From assembly GCA_038373865.1 (NCBI GenBank), contig JAXGGA010000457.1, forward strand, positions 124,001 to 188,000: a stretch of DNA of 64,000 bases. The letters run 5' to 3'. Shown here piece after piece: positions 35,476 through 47,330 of the stretch. The position numbers and the translations under genes were made by a program. The notes below the pieces were generated by a model that was not told the origin of the DNA, searched no databases, and saw only the letters and a program-made list of their open reading frames with translations. Numbering within the stretch: the stretch's first letter is position 1; the number at the start of each line of letters is the position of its first letter. The DNA comes from Uloborus plumipes (lineage: Eukaryota > Arthropoda > Arachnida > Araneae > Uloboridae).

Positions 35476-36658
35476 AACTCAATATATAGTTTCCCTAGCC
35501 CGAGTACTTCTTTTCCGAACACAGTCACATAAATGTATATATATATAAATCTTGATAAAAAGAAAAAATATATATTTAACATATTCGGATATTTTGAAAC
35601 ATTGTTGTTAATAAAAATAAATAAATAATTATTATGAAGAATTCTAGAGCGCTTCATAATAATAATATAATTATTTATTATAAAGATACATATAAATTGT
35701 TAGAATAATAAAAAAATAAGAAAATAAATTAGTTATTGGAATTATTAGTAATATTAGTCTTAATTTTTTGAGCTGCAGTAAATTGAACGAAAATTTGCTC
35801 AAATCGAACCACAAAGTATGAGAATGATTTCTCCTCCCTAAGATCTGTCGAGAAAAAAAATAGTTGGCTCAAATCTATTCTCTCACAAAAATCATTAGGG
35901 AGAGGCTACTGGCACATCGATCGACCAACGCACCAACGGCCCCACATTTCCCCCTTCGCAAAACTCTACTTTCAAAATTTTTTACTCTTCAAAATTTAAA
36001 CAATGCTTGAATTTATTTGTGACCTTATTTTGCTCCCATACTCATATTTTGACAATACATTAAGACTTCTTTCGAACTTGCCCCGCCACCCCTTTCTTTT
36101 TCCCTTATAGAAAAGTTGGATAAAAACTTTTTTTTGACGAAATTTTAAGAGCAGTTTAACCAAAAAATTCTGTGTTTTAACAGAAAATAATGAAATGTTA
36201 TAAAGTTGAATGATAACTGTTGCTATATATATTGAACAAACTCACTACAAATTTAATTTATAATGTCAACTCAGCTAAGTACATAATACCAACTTATTTT
36301 TAGCGTTACTGCATACTTTCAAGAGTAAACAGTGTAGTCAGTCTACTTTAGTGCACTTAAAAAAACTAGTCGAATATAATCGATGTCGATAGATTTGAAG
36401 AAATAAAATAAAATAAATTGGGGAGAACGGGGCTAAAAATTCCCGTTTTTTTTACCAAGCTTAAAATTTGTTTTGAAAACTTGGTTTTAGAATTAATATT
36501 CCGAAGTTAAAACCTAGTATTATATAGAATATTTTGAATAGTATTTCGCAAGATTTTTTAATAATTAATTTTTAAGTAAGTATAGTCGAAAGGAACAATT
36601 ATCCCCGGCTTGGGGCCGTGGGTGGAGCAAATTGTTCCGAGATTAACAAGACGAGGAG
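35476..36658. other. AT-rich DNA, nothing firm
   Basis: A GGGGAGAACGGGGC motif at 36420-36433 resembles the tips of transposable elements. The only facing candidate lies near 38397-38435 and does not pair well. No gene is visible. Confidence 0.35.
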
Positions 36659-36661
36659 TAA

Positions 36662-37706
36662 GGGCGCTTTTACACTTGACGACACGACAACGACGAAAGT
36701 CGGACGCTAATACAGCAACGATAAGTACCGTGTCGTGTCGTTTATAGCACTGCTTTTCCACTCAAACGATATCGTTTCTCCGAACGGGTCATTTTCCATC
36801 GCATTTCATTTCGAGATAGCACTGTGCTCACACGTATATTATTATGGCTCCTCCATTTATCAGATTACGACTGTTATATTTACTTTACTTCCAGAAAAAG
36901 AAAACAAATGAAAAATACGATATTGAGTGCATGATATTCACAACTTTATTACATTCTCACTCACCTTGTTTACTAAGAACGAAACGCATACTATCTGCTG
37001 GAATTGCAGAGCGATAAATGGCGGATCTAACTCCCAAAAGTTTGCCACAGAACTTTTTAAAATTAAGTCCACAGTTCGCCATGATATAAGTTGGTCGTCG
37101 CAATATAGTTTTGTTTTGTTTTCGTAATTGTAGTGCTCTTTAGTACTAAGCGAGTGTATCCCCATTTCGTTATAATGAAGAGAATTCGTTAACAAATATG
37201 TTTCGCTGTCAATCGTCTCTTCGTTGACACCATCGCTTCTTTGCGAATAGATTCGCCATTTATCCCTCGGCGGCGCCAACACTGTCAGAATGAAAACTTG
37301 AGTTTTTTTTTTGTTGCATTAAAAATCGTCTGAGCAACAATAATGAAACAAAATACCAACTAAAATGAATAAAATTGTTTTATTGCTACATCTTTTGTTT
37401 ATCGTCTGCAAATTGAAGCTTATATTTATTAATAAAGAGATGTCGAATTTAAACGCAATTGCTATATAGTTCGAAGAAAGTAAACAGATGGATGAGTATC
37501 GTCCCGATTTTAAAGGAGAGACGGATGCCATCCGACACGAATGGGACGACAAACGACAGCGTTCGGTCGGAGACGGCAGAATCGTCCTGGAATCGGGAGA
37601 TGGAAAAGCGCATAGCATATTTTAATGCATTTTGCGTGCTCCAATGTCGGATGACGACAATCGCTTACGATTTATCGTTGCCGTGTCGGTAAGTGTAAAA
37701 GCGCCC
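36662..37706. mobile_element. Harbinger-like element with TAA target duplication
   Basis: The ends GGGCGCTTTTACACTTGACG and, from the right, GGGCGCTTTTACACTTACCG are inverted repeats, matching further through CGACACG and CAACGA. TAA is present on both sides (36659-36661, 37707-37709). A 3-bp TWA duplication with GGG/GGC tips fits the PIF/Harbinger superfamily. Both subterminal regions are rich in CGACGA/CGACACG motifs. Reading frames inside are short, so it is taken as non-autonomous. Confidence 0.8.
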
Positions 37707-37709
37707 TAA

Positions 37710-38955
37710 CGATGCTGATTTCGAATTTAACGATGTTGCGAGACGAACAACTCATTAAAAACATAATTTGTGAAAAAAAAAATCCTGATACAAGTGGTAC
37801 TTTATTTAAGGACTGCGCCAATATCGTTCAAATAATCAGTTGTTTTTCTCTTACTTACTACAACTTTTTTTCTCTTTATTTTTGCTTCCTAACATTAATA
37901 TTGGAACTTAAAGATTCAATGGCTCTTTAAGCACAAATACATTTAATAATAAGCAGCTAATAAATAGTAAATTATAATACGTTAATACGGTAAAATACAG
38001 TCAGTAGAGTGTAACGTAGTGCAACATATTAACAGCTTTGGCGCTAATAAGCTAAGATAATTGATTCAGTCCTCAATTATAACGGAATGATCTGGAATTT
38101 CAAATGATCTTCCGAGAAATATCATTTTTATATCAAAGTACGAAATATATTTCGATATCTTACATAGTTCACTCTTCGAAAATTTCACATTTAATATCGA
38201 TCTATCGGAGATAGACTGAATATTTCTGAATTTATTTTCGGTGAAAATTTACCTCGCCACTTTCGGTCTTTCACAGTAACATAACTATACATGAAAAATT
38301 TATTTACATGTGTATTTAGTTACTATATCACTGGTAAAGATGGATAGTGGCAAGACATTCCTTCGGGCAAGTTGCTATTTTTTTCTGCGGAACAACTTGC
38401 CCCCGAAAAAGGGAACAACTAGCCCCAAAAGCACATGTCTTTCAATAATCAAATTATGTGCTCGGTAACGAAACGTAAATGGTTTCAGCTTAGGGTATCA
38501 GAGAGCACAGTCTATGTTCACATAAAAACATGAAAAAGCTAAACACTAACCATTAAATCTCGGTCAAAAGACCACACACACCAAAAACAAAAATATTTAC
38601 TTTCGTAGAGCAGTGCTAGCACGTGCTCGGCTTTTGATATACCGGACGCCACTGGGCTGGGTAAAATTGCTGCCATTTGTGCGCTGTAATATTATATTTC
38701 ACGACGTATTGACAAAATACGTCTTTTTTCTTAGCTGACCTATTTCAAAGGGAATTAGCTGAGCTATTTCAACCTACCTACGGAACTTTTCACCCCTTTT
38801 TCCCCCCATATTCGTCTTCGTGAGGGATTGCACACAAAACCCTCTATCCGACTTGCATTACTAGGTATAAAACTAAATCAAAAGGATTATGATTTATTAA
38901 GAAATGTTCTTTTTTTGTGTTTAATAAATTGTAGTTAAAATAAATGATCTATTAT
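37710..38955. other. No gene recognised
   Basis: AT-rich DNA. An AACAACTTGCCCCCGAAAAAG / GGGCAAGTTGCTA inverted motif occurs near 38367-38412. No coding region is supported. Confidence 0.35.
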
Positions 38956-38959
38956 TTAA

Positions 38960-39212
38960 TTCTGTACCTCAGAACCAGAACGACGTAAGTCCAAAAATGA
39001 CGATTTTCACTTTTTTGCTTCATTGTATGTCAGACTCTTATTCCACATCGACCCATTAAAACAGTATTCTATAAAACAAATTCCTTCACAATCATTTAGC
39101 AGCGTGAAAAGAGCGCGAGTCCCATCCTTTACATGTATTCGACAATGGTTTTCGGCCTCTACTGAAAAATGACGAAAATGGACTTACGTTAGTCTGGTTC
39201 TGAGGTACAGAA
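38960..39212. mobile_element. TTAA MITE, TTCTGTACCTCAG ends
   Basis: The ends TTCTGTACCTCAGAACCAGA and their inverse at the right are perfect over about 20 bases. They are followed by ACGTAAGTCC and GGACTTACGT on the two sides. TTAA flanks both sides (38956-38959, 39213-39216). It is 253 bp and non-coding. TTAA duplication suggests mobilisation by a piggyBac-type transposase. Confidence 0.9.
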
Positions 39213-39450
39213 TTAACCATTTAGTAAGCATAAAATTTAGCATATTCAGTATCCAGTTTATCATTTAGATAAAATAGGAACAGCCAAGAATAAACTTTTC
39301 GATAGATACTGAACCGCGGTCTAAATGATTTATAGGAGGACTAATCCTAGGCAATGCTTGAAGCTTTGTATTAAAAAAAAATGAACAATACAGAAAATAG
39401 AAAACTGTAATCTCGCTAGTATTTATCATCTTTGGTCGAGTGAACTGCAG
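39213..39450. other. No gene recognised
   Basis: Short spacer before the gene-like segment. Confidence 0.4.
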
Positions 39451-39469
39451 AGTCACGGTGGAGTATCAA

Positions 39470-39720
39470 TTTATTATTCAATTCTTTTTTGATGCTGTAG
39501 GACTTGAGAAGTCCATTACCTCTGCTTAAATCGTGATCGCAGGAATTCAAGAAAACAGTGAGAAACCGTCGGCAGGTGCAATCAGCGGGGTCAACTTCTT
39601 GACTGAACTCCCACCAAACTTTTCAACCTGCTGGTTGTTCCTCTAAAATATTATGATTCGAAAGCTGGAATAATTGAGCATAAAGAGAATCATTTTCACT
39701 TTCCGTAGCCACCGAACCTG
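39470..39720 (-). pseudogene. Gene-like remnant adjoining the 225-bp array
   Basis: Read on the minus strand from about 39710 down to 39470, the translation runs V-A-T-E-S-E-N-D-S-L-Y-A-Q-L-F-Q-L-S, then an in-frame TGA, then K-V-W-W-E-F-S-Q-E-V-D-P-A-D-C and further protein-like residues. The composition looks like decayed coding sequence rather than random AT-rich DNA. It lies immediately 3' of the array on the same strand. It is not in frame with the end of the last repeat unit. I cannot name the parent gene. Confidence 0.35.
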
Positions 39721-41067
39721 CTATTATCCAATAAAAATTCTTTCAACTGTGAACCTTCGATCATTTTTAAGTTGTTCCTGTTTCAGATAAAGTTGATCCT
39801 TCATAGCTCATGCCAACACTGAAGCGTGTTACGACTTTTAGCATTCTCTAGTATTTGCTTACAAGAAAACACGTAATCAGATGGAATTTGCTGGAAAATG
39901 AGTGCCATTTCGGGAGCGAGCTGTGAATATTTTAATTTTTCTAATCTATTATCCAATAAAAATTCTTTCAACTGTGAACCTTCGATCATTTTTAAGTTGT
40001 TCCTGTTTCAGATAAAGTTGATCCTTCATAGCTCATGCCAACACTGAAGCGTGTTACGACTTTTAGCATTCTCTAGTATTTGCTTACAAGAAAACACGTA
40101 ATCAGATGGAATTTGCTGGAAAATGAGTGCCATTTCGGGAGCGAGCTGTGAATATTTTAATTTTTCTAATCTATTATCCAATAAAAATTCTTTCAACTGT
40201 GAACCTTCGATCATTTTTAAGTTGTTCCTGTTTCAGATAAAGTTGATCTTTCATAGCTCATGCCAACACTGAAGCGTGTTACGACTTTTAGCATTCTCTA
40301 GTATTTGCTTACAAGAAAACACGTAATCAGATGGAATTTGCTGGAAAATGAGTGCCATTTCGGGAGCGAGCTGTGAATATTTTAATTTTTCTAATCTATT
40401 ATCCAATAAAAATTCTTTCAACTGTGAACCTTCGATCATTTTTAAGTTGTTCCTGTTTCAGATAAAGTTGATCCTTCATAGCTCATGCCAACACTGAAGC
40501 GTGTTACGACTTTTAGCATTCTCTAGTATTTGCTTACAAGAAAACACGTAATCAGATGGAATTTGCTGGAAAATGAGTGCCATTTCGGGAGCGAGCTGTG
40601 AATATTTTAATTTTTCTAATCTATTATCCAATAAAAATTCTTTCAACTGTGAACCTTCGATCATTTTTAAGTTGTTCCTGTTTCAGATAAAGTTGATCCT
40701 TCATAGCTCATGCCAACACTGAAGCGTGTTACGACTTTTAGCATTCTCTAGTATTTGCTTACAAGAAAACACGTAATCAGATGGAATTTGCTGGAAAATG
40801 AGTGCCATTTCGGGAGCGAGCTGTGAATATTTTAATTTTTCTAATCTATTATCCAATAAAAATTCTTTCAACTGTGAACCTTCGATCATTTTTAAGTTGT
40901 TCCTGTTTCAGATAAAGTTGATCCTTCATAGCTCATGCCAACACTGAAGCGTGTTACGACTTTTAGCATTCTCTAGTATTTGCTTACAAGAAAACACGTA
41001 ATCAGATGGAATTTGCTGGAAAATGAGTGCCATTTCGGAAGCGAATTGTGAATATTTTAATTTTTTT
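39721..41067 (-). repeat. Six-copy tandem array of a 225-bp gene-like unit
   Basis: Six units start at 39721, 39946, 40171, 40396, 40621 and 40846. The units are nearly identical; one visible change is GATCTT for GATCCT at 40246-40251. The last unit also differs near its end (GGAAGCGAATTG for GGGAGCGAGCTG). On the minus strand each unit holds a 62-codon open frame starting M-I-E-G-S-Q-L-K-E-F-L-L and ending N-T-L-Q-C-W-H-E-L-stop. Because 225 is divisible by three, the frame phase is preserved across units, and only two TGA stops per unit break a continuous reading. A recently amplified exon fragment of an unknown gene is the likeliest origin. Confidence 0.9.
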
Positions 41068-41403
41068 CGCACATACTAGGAATTCACCGATGAGCAAAAT
41101 AACTGATTGTCGATTAATCGGCTGTTGATTTTCGGCAGATGAATGATCAGGATGATTATATTCAGTACTTCCAATTTCACCATCACTTTTTTTTACGACC
41201 CCAATTCAGAAATAGTTTCTAATTTATTTCAGAGAAAAGATTTATTTTTTTCTACCTTCCTAATTTTCCCAAAATAATTTAATAAATAATGTTATCCAAT
41301 TTCTTGGTACCAATTTTCATATTATTGTTAATAATATTACATTAACATTTAACATATTTAATACATTGTTATGTTAACTAGACATTAAATTATTAAAAAG
41401 ATA

Positions 41404-42725
41404 GGGGAAGGCTGTATGTGGTATGTATGTCCTAAATTCTAATATCTGTTTTTAACCCCGAACGCAACAAGGAAGGGAGTTATATGTTTGACGTCTCCGT
41501 GAATCTGTCGATCTGTGTATCTGTCTGTGGCACCGTACAACCGAAACGAAGCGATTTTTTTTTTTTTTTTTTTTTGAATTTGGAAGTGATCAAGAGTGTT
41601 CTTAGCTAGGCCGCATCTTCGGACAAGACTTCGGAAAGATATTAATTAAAAACCTTTAAAATATTTTTCACAATTTTTGCAGGGAAAAATACAGGAAAAT
41701 TTAAAACAATAGTACCAAAAGAAAGAGAACATTTATCTGCGTTTGAAAAGCTGTGTTTGGAACTTCTATGTAAAATAGAACTCGAATTATAACATTTTTA
41801 AGCAAATGCGGCTAAGGCTTAAATATACAGGATTGGAAAATGATGTCGTTGCTGGCCGACGAGGAAAAAGAACTCAATGATTTAAAATGTTTATCTGTTG
41901 CCAGCTACTATTTGTAAACACAACAAAGAAGTTAGTTATAAGTTTGATGTGTCTGTGTATCTGTCTGTGGCACCGTACAGCCTAAAAGGATGGACCGATT
42001 TTGATTTTTTTTTTTTTTTTTGTCTGTTTGTTTGAAAGGTGAAGTGATCGAGAGTGTTCTTAGCTAGGTCGCGTCTTTGGATGACATTAACTAACAAAAA
42101 TATTAATTAAAAACTTTTTAAATGGTTTTCTCAATTTTTTCAGTGAAAACATACTGGACATTTTAAAACAATAGTACTAAAAGGAAGGAAAAAAAATTCT
42201 GCTTCTGATAAGATGTGTTTGGAACTTCTATGTAAAATAGAACTCGAATTCTATCGTTTTTCATCATATGCGGCTAAGGCTTAAATCTACAGAATTGGAA
42301 ACCGATGTCATTGTAGGCCGACGAAGAAGGAAAATTCAATGATTTAAAATGTTTATCTGTTGCCAGTTTCTATTTGTTAATAATTAAAATACTTGTCATT
42401 GATTTTAGTATAAGAATTTTCAATTTTAGTTCCTTATTCTGCTTTTGCGACTAGCAAATTTTGCTTTAAGAATTATCTTCCCTTTTCCGTGTTTACCATA
42501 TCCTGTCTTAAACTATTAAATATATTTAAATTTAAAATGCTTCATGACCAGAGAACTTCGTTTTAATATGAGATTGGCAATCAGGGTCAGGTTTTGTTTA
42601 AATTTGTAATTTAACCTTAGTACTTGTTGAAAAAATCACTCATTCCAACATTTCTTTGTGAACTACAGCCATTTATAAGAAGTACGACCACTTTAAAATA
42701 TTGACCACTTCCCCCCACCTTACCC
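41404..42725. mobile_element. Possible TA-flanked element containing two tandem units
   Basis: TAGGGGAAGG at 41402 and CCTTACCCTA ending 42727 are short inverted ends with TA at each side. Between them are two direct copies of about 440-460 bp (about 41460-41920 and 41921-42377). These share CTGTCTGTGGCACCGTAC, a poly-T tract, GTGTTCTTAGCTAGG, TGTGTTTGGAACTTCTATGT, TGCGGCTAAGGCTTAAAT and TGTTTATCTGTTGCCAG. The tandem duplication is certain; the enclosing element is tentative. Confidence 0.55.
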
Positions 42726-42727
42726 TA

Positions 42728-44226
42728 CTTAATATCACTGATCAAGAGTAAATAATAAATAAAACTTTCGAAACTGGCAATTTGGAAAACAAATTAAAAT
42801 ATAATTTTTTTCTCAGAAGCCAAAAGCAACAAAAACTGAATAAATATTATAAAATGGAACACATCGTTTTGAAAATATATACATTATCTTACTAAGTAAA
42901 AAAAACACACACACAACAAAATATTGTGTACTGCTCCTGAGATATAGCAGTTTTATTTTTTTAGGAATTCGCACGGGAGAAATTACTTCCAGGTAACATT
43001 TGTTAAATTAAAAAAAGGGACTATAAAGGTAAACCCACTGCCTAGATTGACACAGACTATATCACATGTTACTTTTATAGTTCATCTAAAAATTGTTATA
43101 ATTCAGTAAAATTAAGATTTTACTTTGTTTTAAATTAAAACTTAGCAAAAAATTTTTTCACAAAATAGATGCTTGTATTTTTGAATCAGTCCAAGTCAAA
43201 TGTATCTTCAAATCCTCTTTTAATGAGTTTTTATTTAAAACTAATGAAATAAGCAATCATTTCGGATGACCTTGGTACATTTTCCTGTAAAAATTATAGA
43301 AACAGGATTAATTTGGCTCGGAACAAGACTGATCATGTATATTGCAAACATCAGTTATAAATGTTACAATTTGTAGTGCTCTTTTTTTTTTTTTCGATTT
43401 CGATCAGACATGAGATGGCATTGAAAAACGATTCCGAACTGTAGAAATTAATTGACAACTTATAAAGCAACAAAACATACAATGCAGTAAACAGCAATTG
43501 AGCAGCATAGAAAAACTGCATCAAATATCAAAACTTACATTGGAATCATCTCGAAAGAGTTCAAAGTTTTCCCAAGAAAAGAGAAAAGAAAAACTCTCCC
43601 AAATAAGTTTAGCACGTCGGATTGCACGCAAACACACACTCTTTCTCTCCTGCACGTATAATTAAGAGAGAAAAAAAAAGCTAACCCTTCGAACTGGTTT
43701 TATGAATTATTATTTTAAGTAACGTTGCTACTTTTTTACGCTTTTATTTTGTGATGAATATTCAAACATGAAAAATTGAGTGCCGTTTGGATAACTACTC
43801 GCCCATCACGTTTCTCCTAGACGGTATCATTTTTTGTTCAAGACGATTACTTCGCCAGAATCGCTTTATGTATTGTTTTCTGAGGTGATTAGCTACATTT
43901 TGTGTAACCGCCTTTCTTTACAGACCCATTTAGCTCGAAATGGATTTGGCAGGATTCCGTGGCTTTTCTAATCTGCGTTATTACGGAAGCTTTGTGAAGA
44001 TCTATCGCCTTCTCCCCGATTGTTTGCTTTTCAATGGACAGCTGTCTGGATTTTCACGAGTAGGGAGAGTTGATGAACGTTTAGTCAGGATCTGCCAGTT
44101 GTGTGATTTTATTGTTATTTTTGGAATGATACAAATTGCTTTTGGAATAACCTAGCCATAGGTCTAAAACACTGTACATAAAAAAGGTGTAGCAAACACC
44201 GATCATCATTGAATTCCCCCAACATT
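42728..44226. other. No gene recognised
   Basis: Contains an (AC)n run near 42906-42917 and a poly-T run near 43384-43395. A 71-codon plus-strand frame at 43940-44155 shows no recognisable feature. Confidence 0.4.
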
Positions 44227-44265
44227 CATGCAGCAATTCATCTGGTATTTTTCTTTAACAATGAA

Positions 44266-44475
44266 AGTTGTTCAAAGATATTATGTAACAACCGCCGGCG
44301 CCGTGAATTACAGCATGAGAAGAAAACGCACAAGAAATTGTTTTCATTGGAAGATATTTTGTAACAACCGTCACACTAGATTCGGAGAAAACAAGTTACT
44401 CCGGCAAGAGGTACTTTTCAAATGAAGATCTTTTACAAAAGTCTACGCACTGGATGCGGAAGAAACAAGTAACAT
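44266..44475. repeat. Short diverged tandem repeat, about 80 bp units
   Basis: AAGATATTATGTAACAACCG, AAGATATTTTGTAACAACCG and AAGATCTTTTACAAAAGTC begin three related units. The last two also share GGAGAAAACAAGTTAC and GGAAGAAACAAGTAAC. Confidence 0.55.
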
Positions 44476-44689
44476 GCACTAGAATCTAAAGGCTTTAAGC
44501 TAAGATGAAAAGTACCGACACATGAAAAATGTTGCAATATTGTTTGTATATTTATTAAAAATAGGAATTTTAAATTATAAAATCTTTTATATCAACTGAG
44601 AGGTTTTTTTTTTTTTTGCATTTCGTTCTTAGAATTATTGTTTTTCTTTTACTTACTACGCTTTCGTACTACATATTATACTTGAGTTT

Positions 44690-45160
44690 GCGGAAAAATA
44701 TTTATTTCTTGTTAACAAATTTATCCATCGTAGTTTCTTGCTCAAGCATCCTTGAAGTAATTTTATTTAAAACATCTTTTTCGCCAGTTGATCGGCAAAA
44801 TTTGACTTATATAAATAGATGAAATAATTATAATAAATTATAAATGAAATGAAATATTCTATATTATAAATGAAATGAAATATTCATGTTTTCGCATTCC
44901 AATTTAAAAGTCCCTTAATTTAACAAAAGGGTTATCTTTTAATATTCCAATCAGTTTTACGCATTGTATGAACGATTTATTTTGTTTTTACTATGTATGC
45001 ACTTTAATACTTCATGTAAGGATTGCAGAAAATTACCTTTATTTACTGTTAATAAAACTATTTATCATAGTTTCTTGGGGAAAGTATACTTTAAAAAATA
45101 ATATTTAAGAAATATTTTTTTCGCCAATTAATCGGTAACATTTTGCCAATCATTATTAAT
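44690..45160. repeat. Diverged direct duplication, spacing about 340 bp
   Basis: About 44698-44812 aligns with about 45037-45154. Shared blocks include TTTATTT, ATAGTTTCTTG versus GTAGTTTCTTG, and TTTTTCGCCA-TT-ATCGG. The following 45155-45222 is dense in GCCGATTAATC and ends TATCCCTA, resembling a hAT-type tip. A possible facing end at 41078 has no matching target duplication. Confidence 0.5.
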
Positions 45161-45281
45161 CGGCAAAGTTGCCGATTATGGCCGATTAATCAGTATCGCC
45201 GATTAATCAGTGTATCCCTATTACTAATGTTTTTCTACATCAAATCACACCGGCCTTCTATTAAAACCAAACTCCTACTGT

Positions 45282-45575
45282 CTGATTGAACTCGAAAACA
45301 ATAAACAAACCCGGATACTTTTTCAGTTATTAAGGATACATATAACTACTCGAATTGTTTGCCCACGCGAACGCATATAGTAGAACCCTAGTGCGTGTGC
45401 GTTTCTATGAACTGGAACCTGAGGTTTCATTAATCTGAAATACACTACACGGCCTGTCATCCTGCTGCGGATTTGACTCAAAAACAATAAACAAATACAA
45501 GTACTTTTAAAGTTAATAAGTACACACATTACTACTCTAGTTGTTTGCCGGCGTGTACTTCTGAAGTAAAATAAC
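45282..45575. repeat. Diverged direct duplication, about 186 bp spacing
   Basis: AAAACAATAAACAAAC near 45294 recurs as AAAACAATAAACAAAT near 45480. Both are followed by TACTTTT, AGTTATTAAGGATACA or AGTTAATAAGTACACA, and ACTACTC-TTGTTTGCC. A 119-codon minus-strand frame (45323-45682) spans both copies and owes its internal repetition to this duplication. Confidence 0.6.
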
Positions 45576-46678
45576 ACTGCATCAGAGCATATGCATTTCA
45601 ATGAGCTGGATTCGAAGAACTTTAACTCCAGTGGAATGTCGATAACTATTGTTCCGTTACTACAGGATACGTGCTTTTCCACTACACATCCATTTCCTGG
45701 ACCTTAGACTTCCGAATTGATGACTGGCCTTCGACCTTTGACTTGGAACACCCGTCAAGGGGGCATTCTGACGGAAGGAAAGCGATAATTACCTTCGGTC
45801 ATCCTAGAGTTATCACAATAAATATTTAAAACACTGCCATTGTGGTATCTTTCCGGGCCACTGCACCCAGAGGCATGAATGGAGCCTCACTCGGACAACT
45901 AGCTTTAAGTAAAAGTATTTATTATTCCAAGCCGTAATGAGCATGTTATTCACAGAACAATGACAGAAAGAAGGTTTCTTGAAAGAAAATCTTTATGCAA
46001 CAGGAAAGCCGTCATTTCTTCCTCGGTGCAAAAAAAAAAAGGGTTTCTGTTTGGGTAAGAATGCACTGGATCAACAGCTTGCTGTACTCGAAAATATTGG
46101 TACAATAACTGTACGCAAGAACAACAGTGCCGTTTCTCAGGAAAAAAAGGAATTTGGAAGTAATTTCATGAAAAATTGAGTAGAAGTACTTATATATATG
46201 GAAAGAGAAAATAAAAAGAGTGTTATAGCTTAAGATGCAAAAAGGGATGCTCTATTAGAAGTTCTTGCAAAGACTTTAAAACGTTTTGAAACTCTTCCCG
46301 TTGTAAATTTTGGTATAGTTTTCAGAGAGACTATCCATAAGTAAGTAAAACGTAATTCAATACTTTATAATATATACCACCACTTAGGCTTTTTCTTATT
46401 TAGTGTACATGACAACATGTATAGTTATCGATTTATGCCAAATTGGATTTGACTACAAAACCTATTATATTTTTCCCCTAACGTGAAGTTGCTTAAATAC
46501 CAGCCTTTATACTTGCTCTCCAATGTTGGCAGTGTTATTTAACCCTTTCACTACCAATATTTTTTCCGATAGAAGAAAATAGCTAAAGACATTTCAGTGG
46601 TAGCTTTGATATGCGGCCACTGATCAGCACCCCCTCTCCACGGCTAGTCAGTCTGATTATCACGAGACTCGCAATATA
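45576..46678. other. No gene recognised
   Basis: The part at 45690-45900 is less AT-rich than its surroundings, but I recognise no product. AACCCTTTCACTACCAATAT near 46541 resembles the CCCTTT tips of TTAA elements elsewhere in the window, without a partner end. Confidence 0.35.
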
Positions 46679-47330
46679 TGGGCGATTATCTGTAAACTCA
46701 TCATTTTTCACACGAAATCTGTCCGGGCATGTTTTTTTTTTTTTTTTGAAATTTTCATATAATTATTATACTATTGCTCAGAAAATGCATCTATTACTTT
46801 GGTTTGAAAGAGGGTCAAATTGAAGTTTGTGTTTTTCTGAAAAATCATGATAGGGGGTAAGTACTAGGCAGGGGACTGTGCTAGGTGACTGTGGTTTAGC
46901 TCTTTGTTGCGTAATATCTGCAAAACTATTGGAACATAATTAATTACGAGACTACCTTTTAGGCACAAATCGGGGACATAATAACTGATATGTTTCATAA
47001 TTAAACGAATTGACATTAATAAAATCACTACCCAGATGACTGTTTTCGCAACGACCCTGACGCATACTTTCATCACAAATGTGGCTCTCAAAGTATCGTT
47101 TCAAGATCGTTCTCAGAAATTTCAGCAAATTCACACTGATTGTTTTAAACTTCATGACAAAAAACGTTTGCAAGAGTGACAGATTTTTTTCTATTGGAGC
47201 TTTGAATTTGAGGCAGGAGACTGTTTGAAAAATCTCCGGACAGAATTTACATGACAATTTTAAGTTTTAGAAGTACGTAATCAGACCTTATTTCATAAAA
47301 AAGATATAATTGCATTATTTTAGGTATTAA

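Noticed and set aside
36420..38440. An element bounded by GGGGAGAACGGGGC and GGGGCTAGTTGTTCCC-type sequences
   Set aside because: The two ends do not align as inverted repeats beyond a few G residues, and no target duplication was found.
43940..44155. A 71-codon plus-strand frame resembling a short protein
   Set aside because: No recognisable motif, no neighbouring exon signals that I could pair, and its length is expected by chance.
41078..45222. A 4.1-kb hAT element with TAGGAATTCACCGAT and ATCAGTGTATCCCTA ends
   Set aside because: The tips look related and GCCGATTAATC motifs occur at both, but the flanking octamers do not match and no uninterrupted copy supports it.
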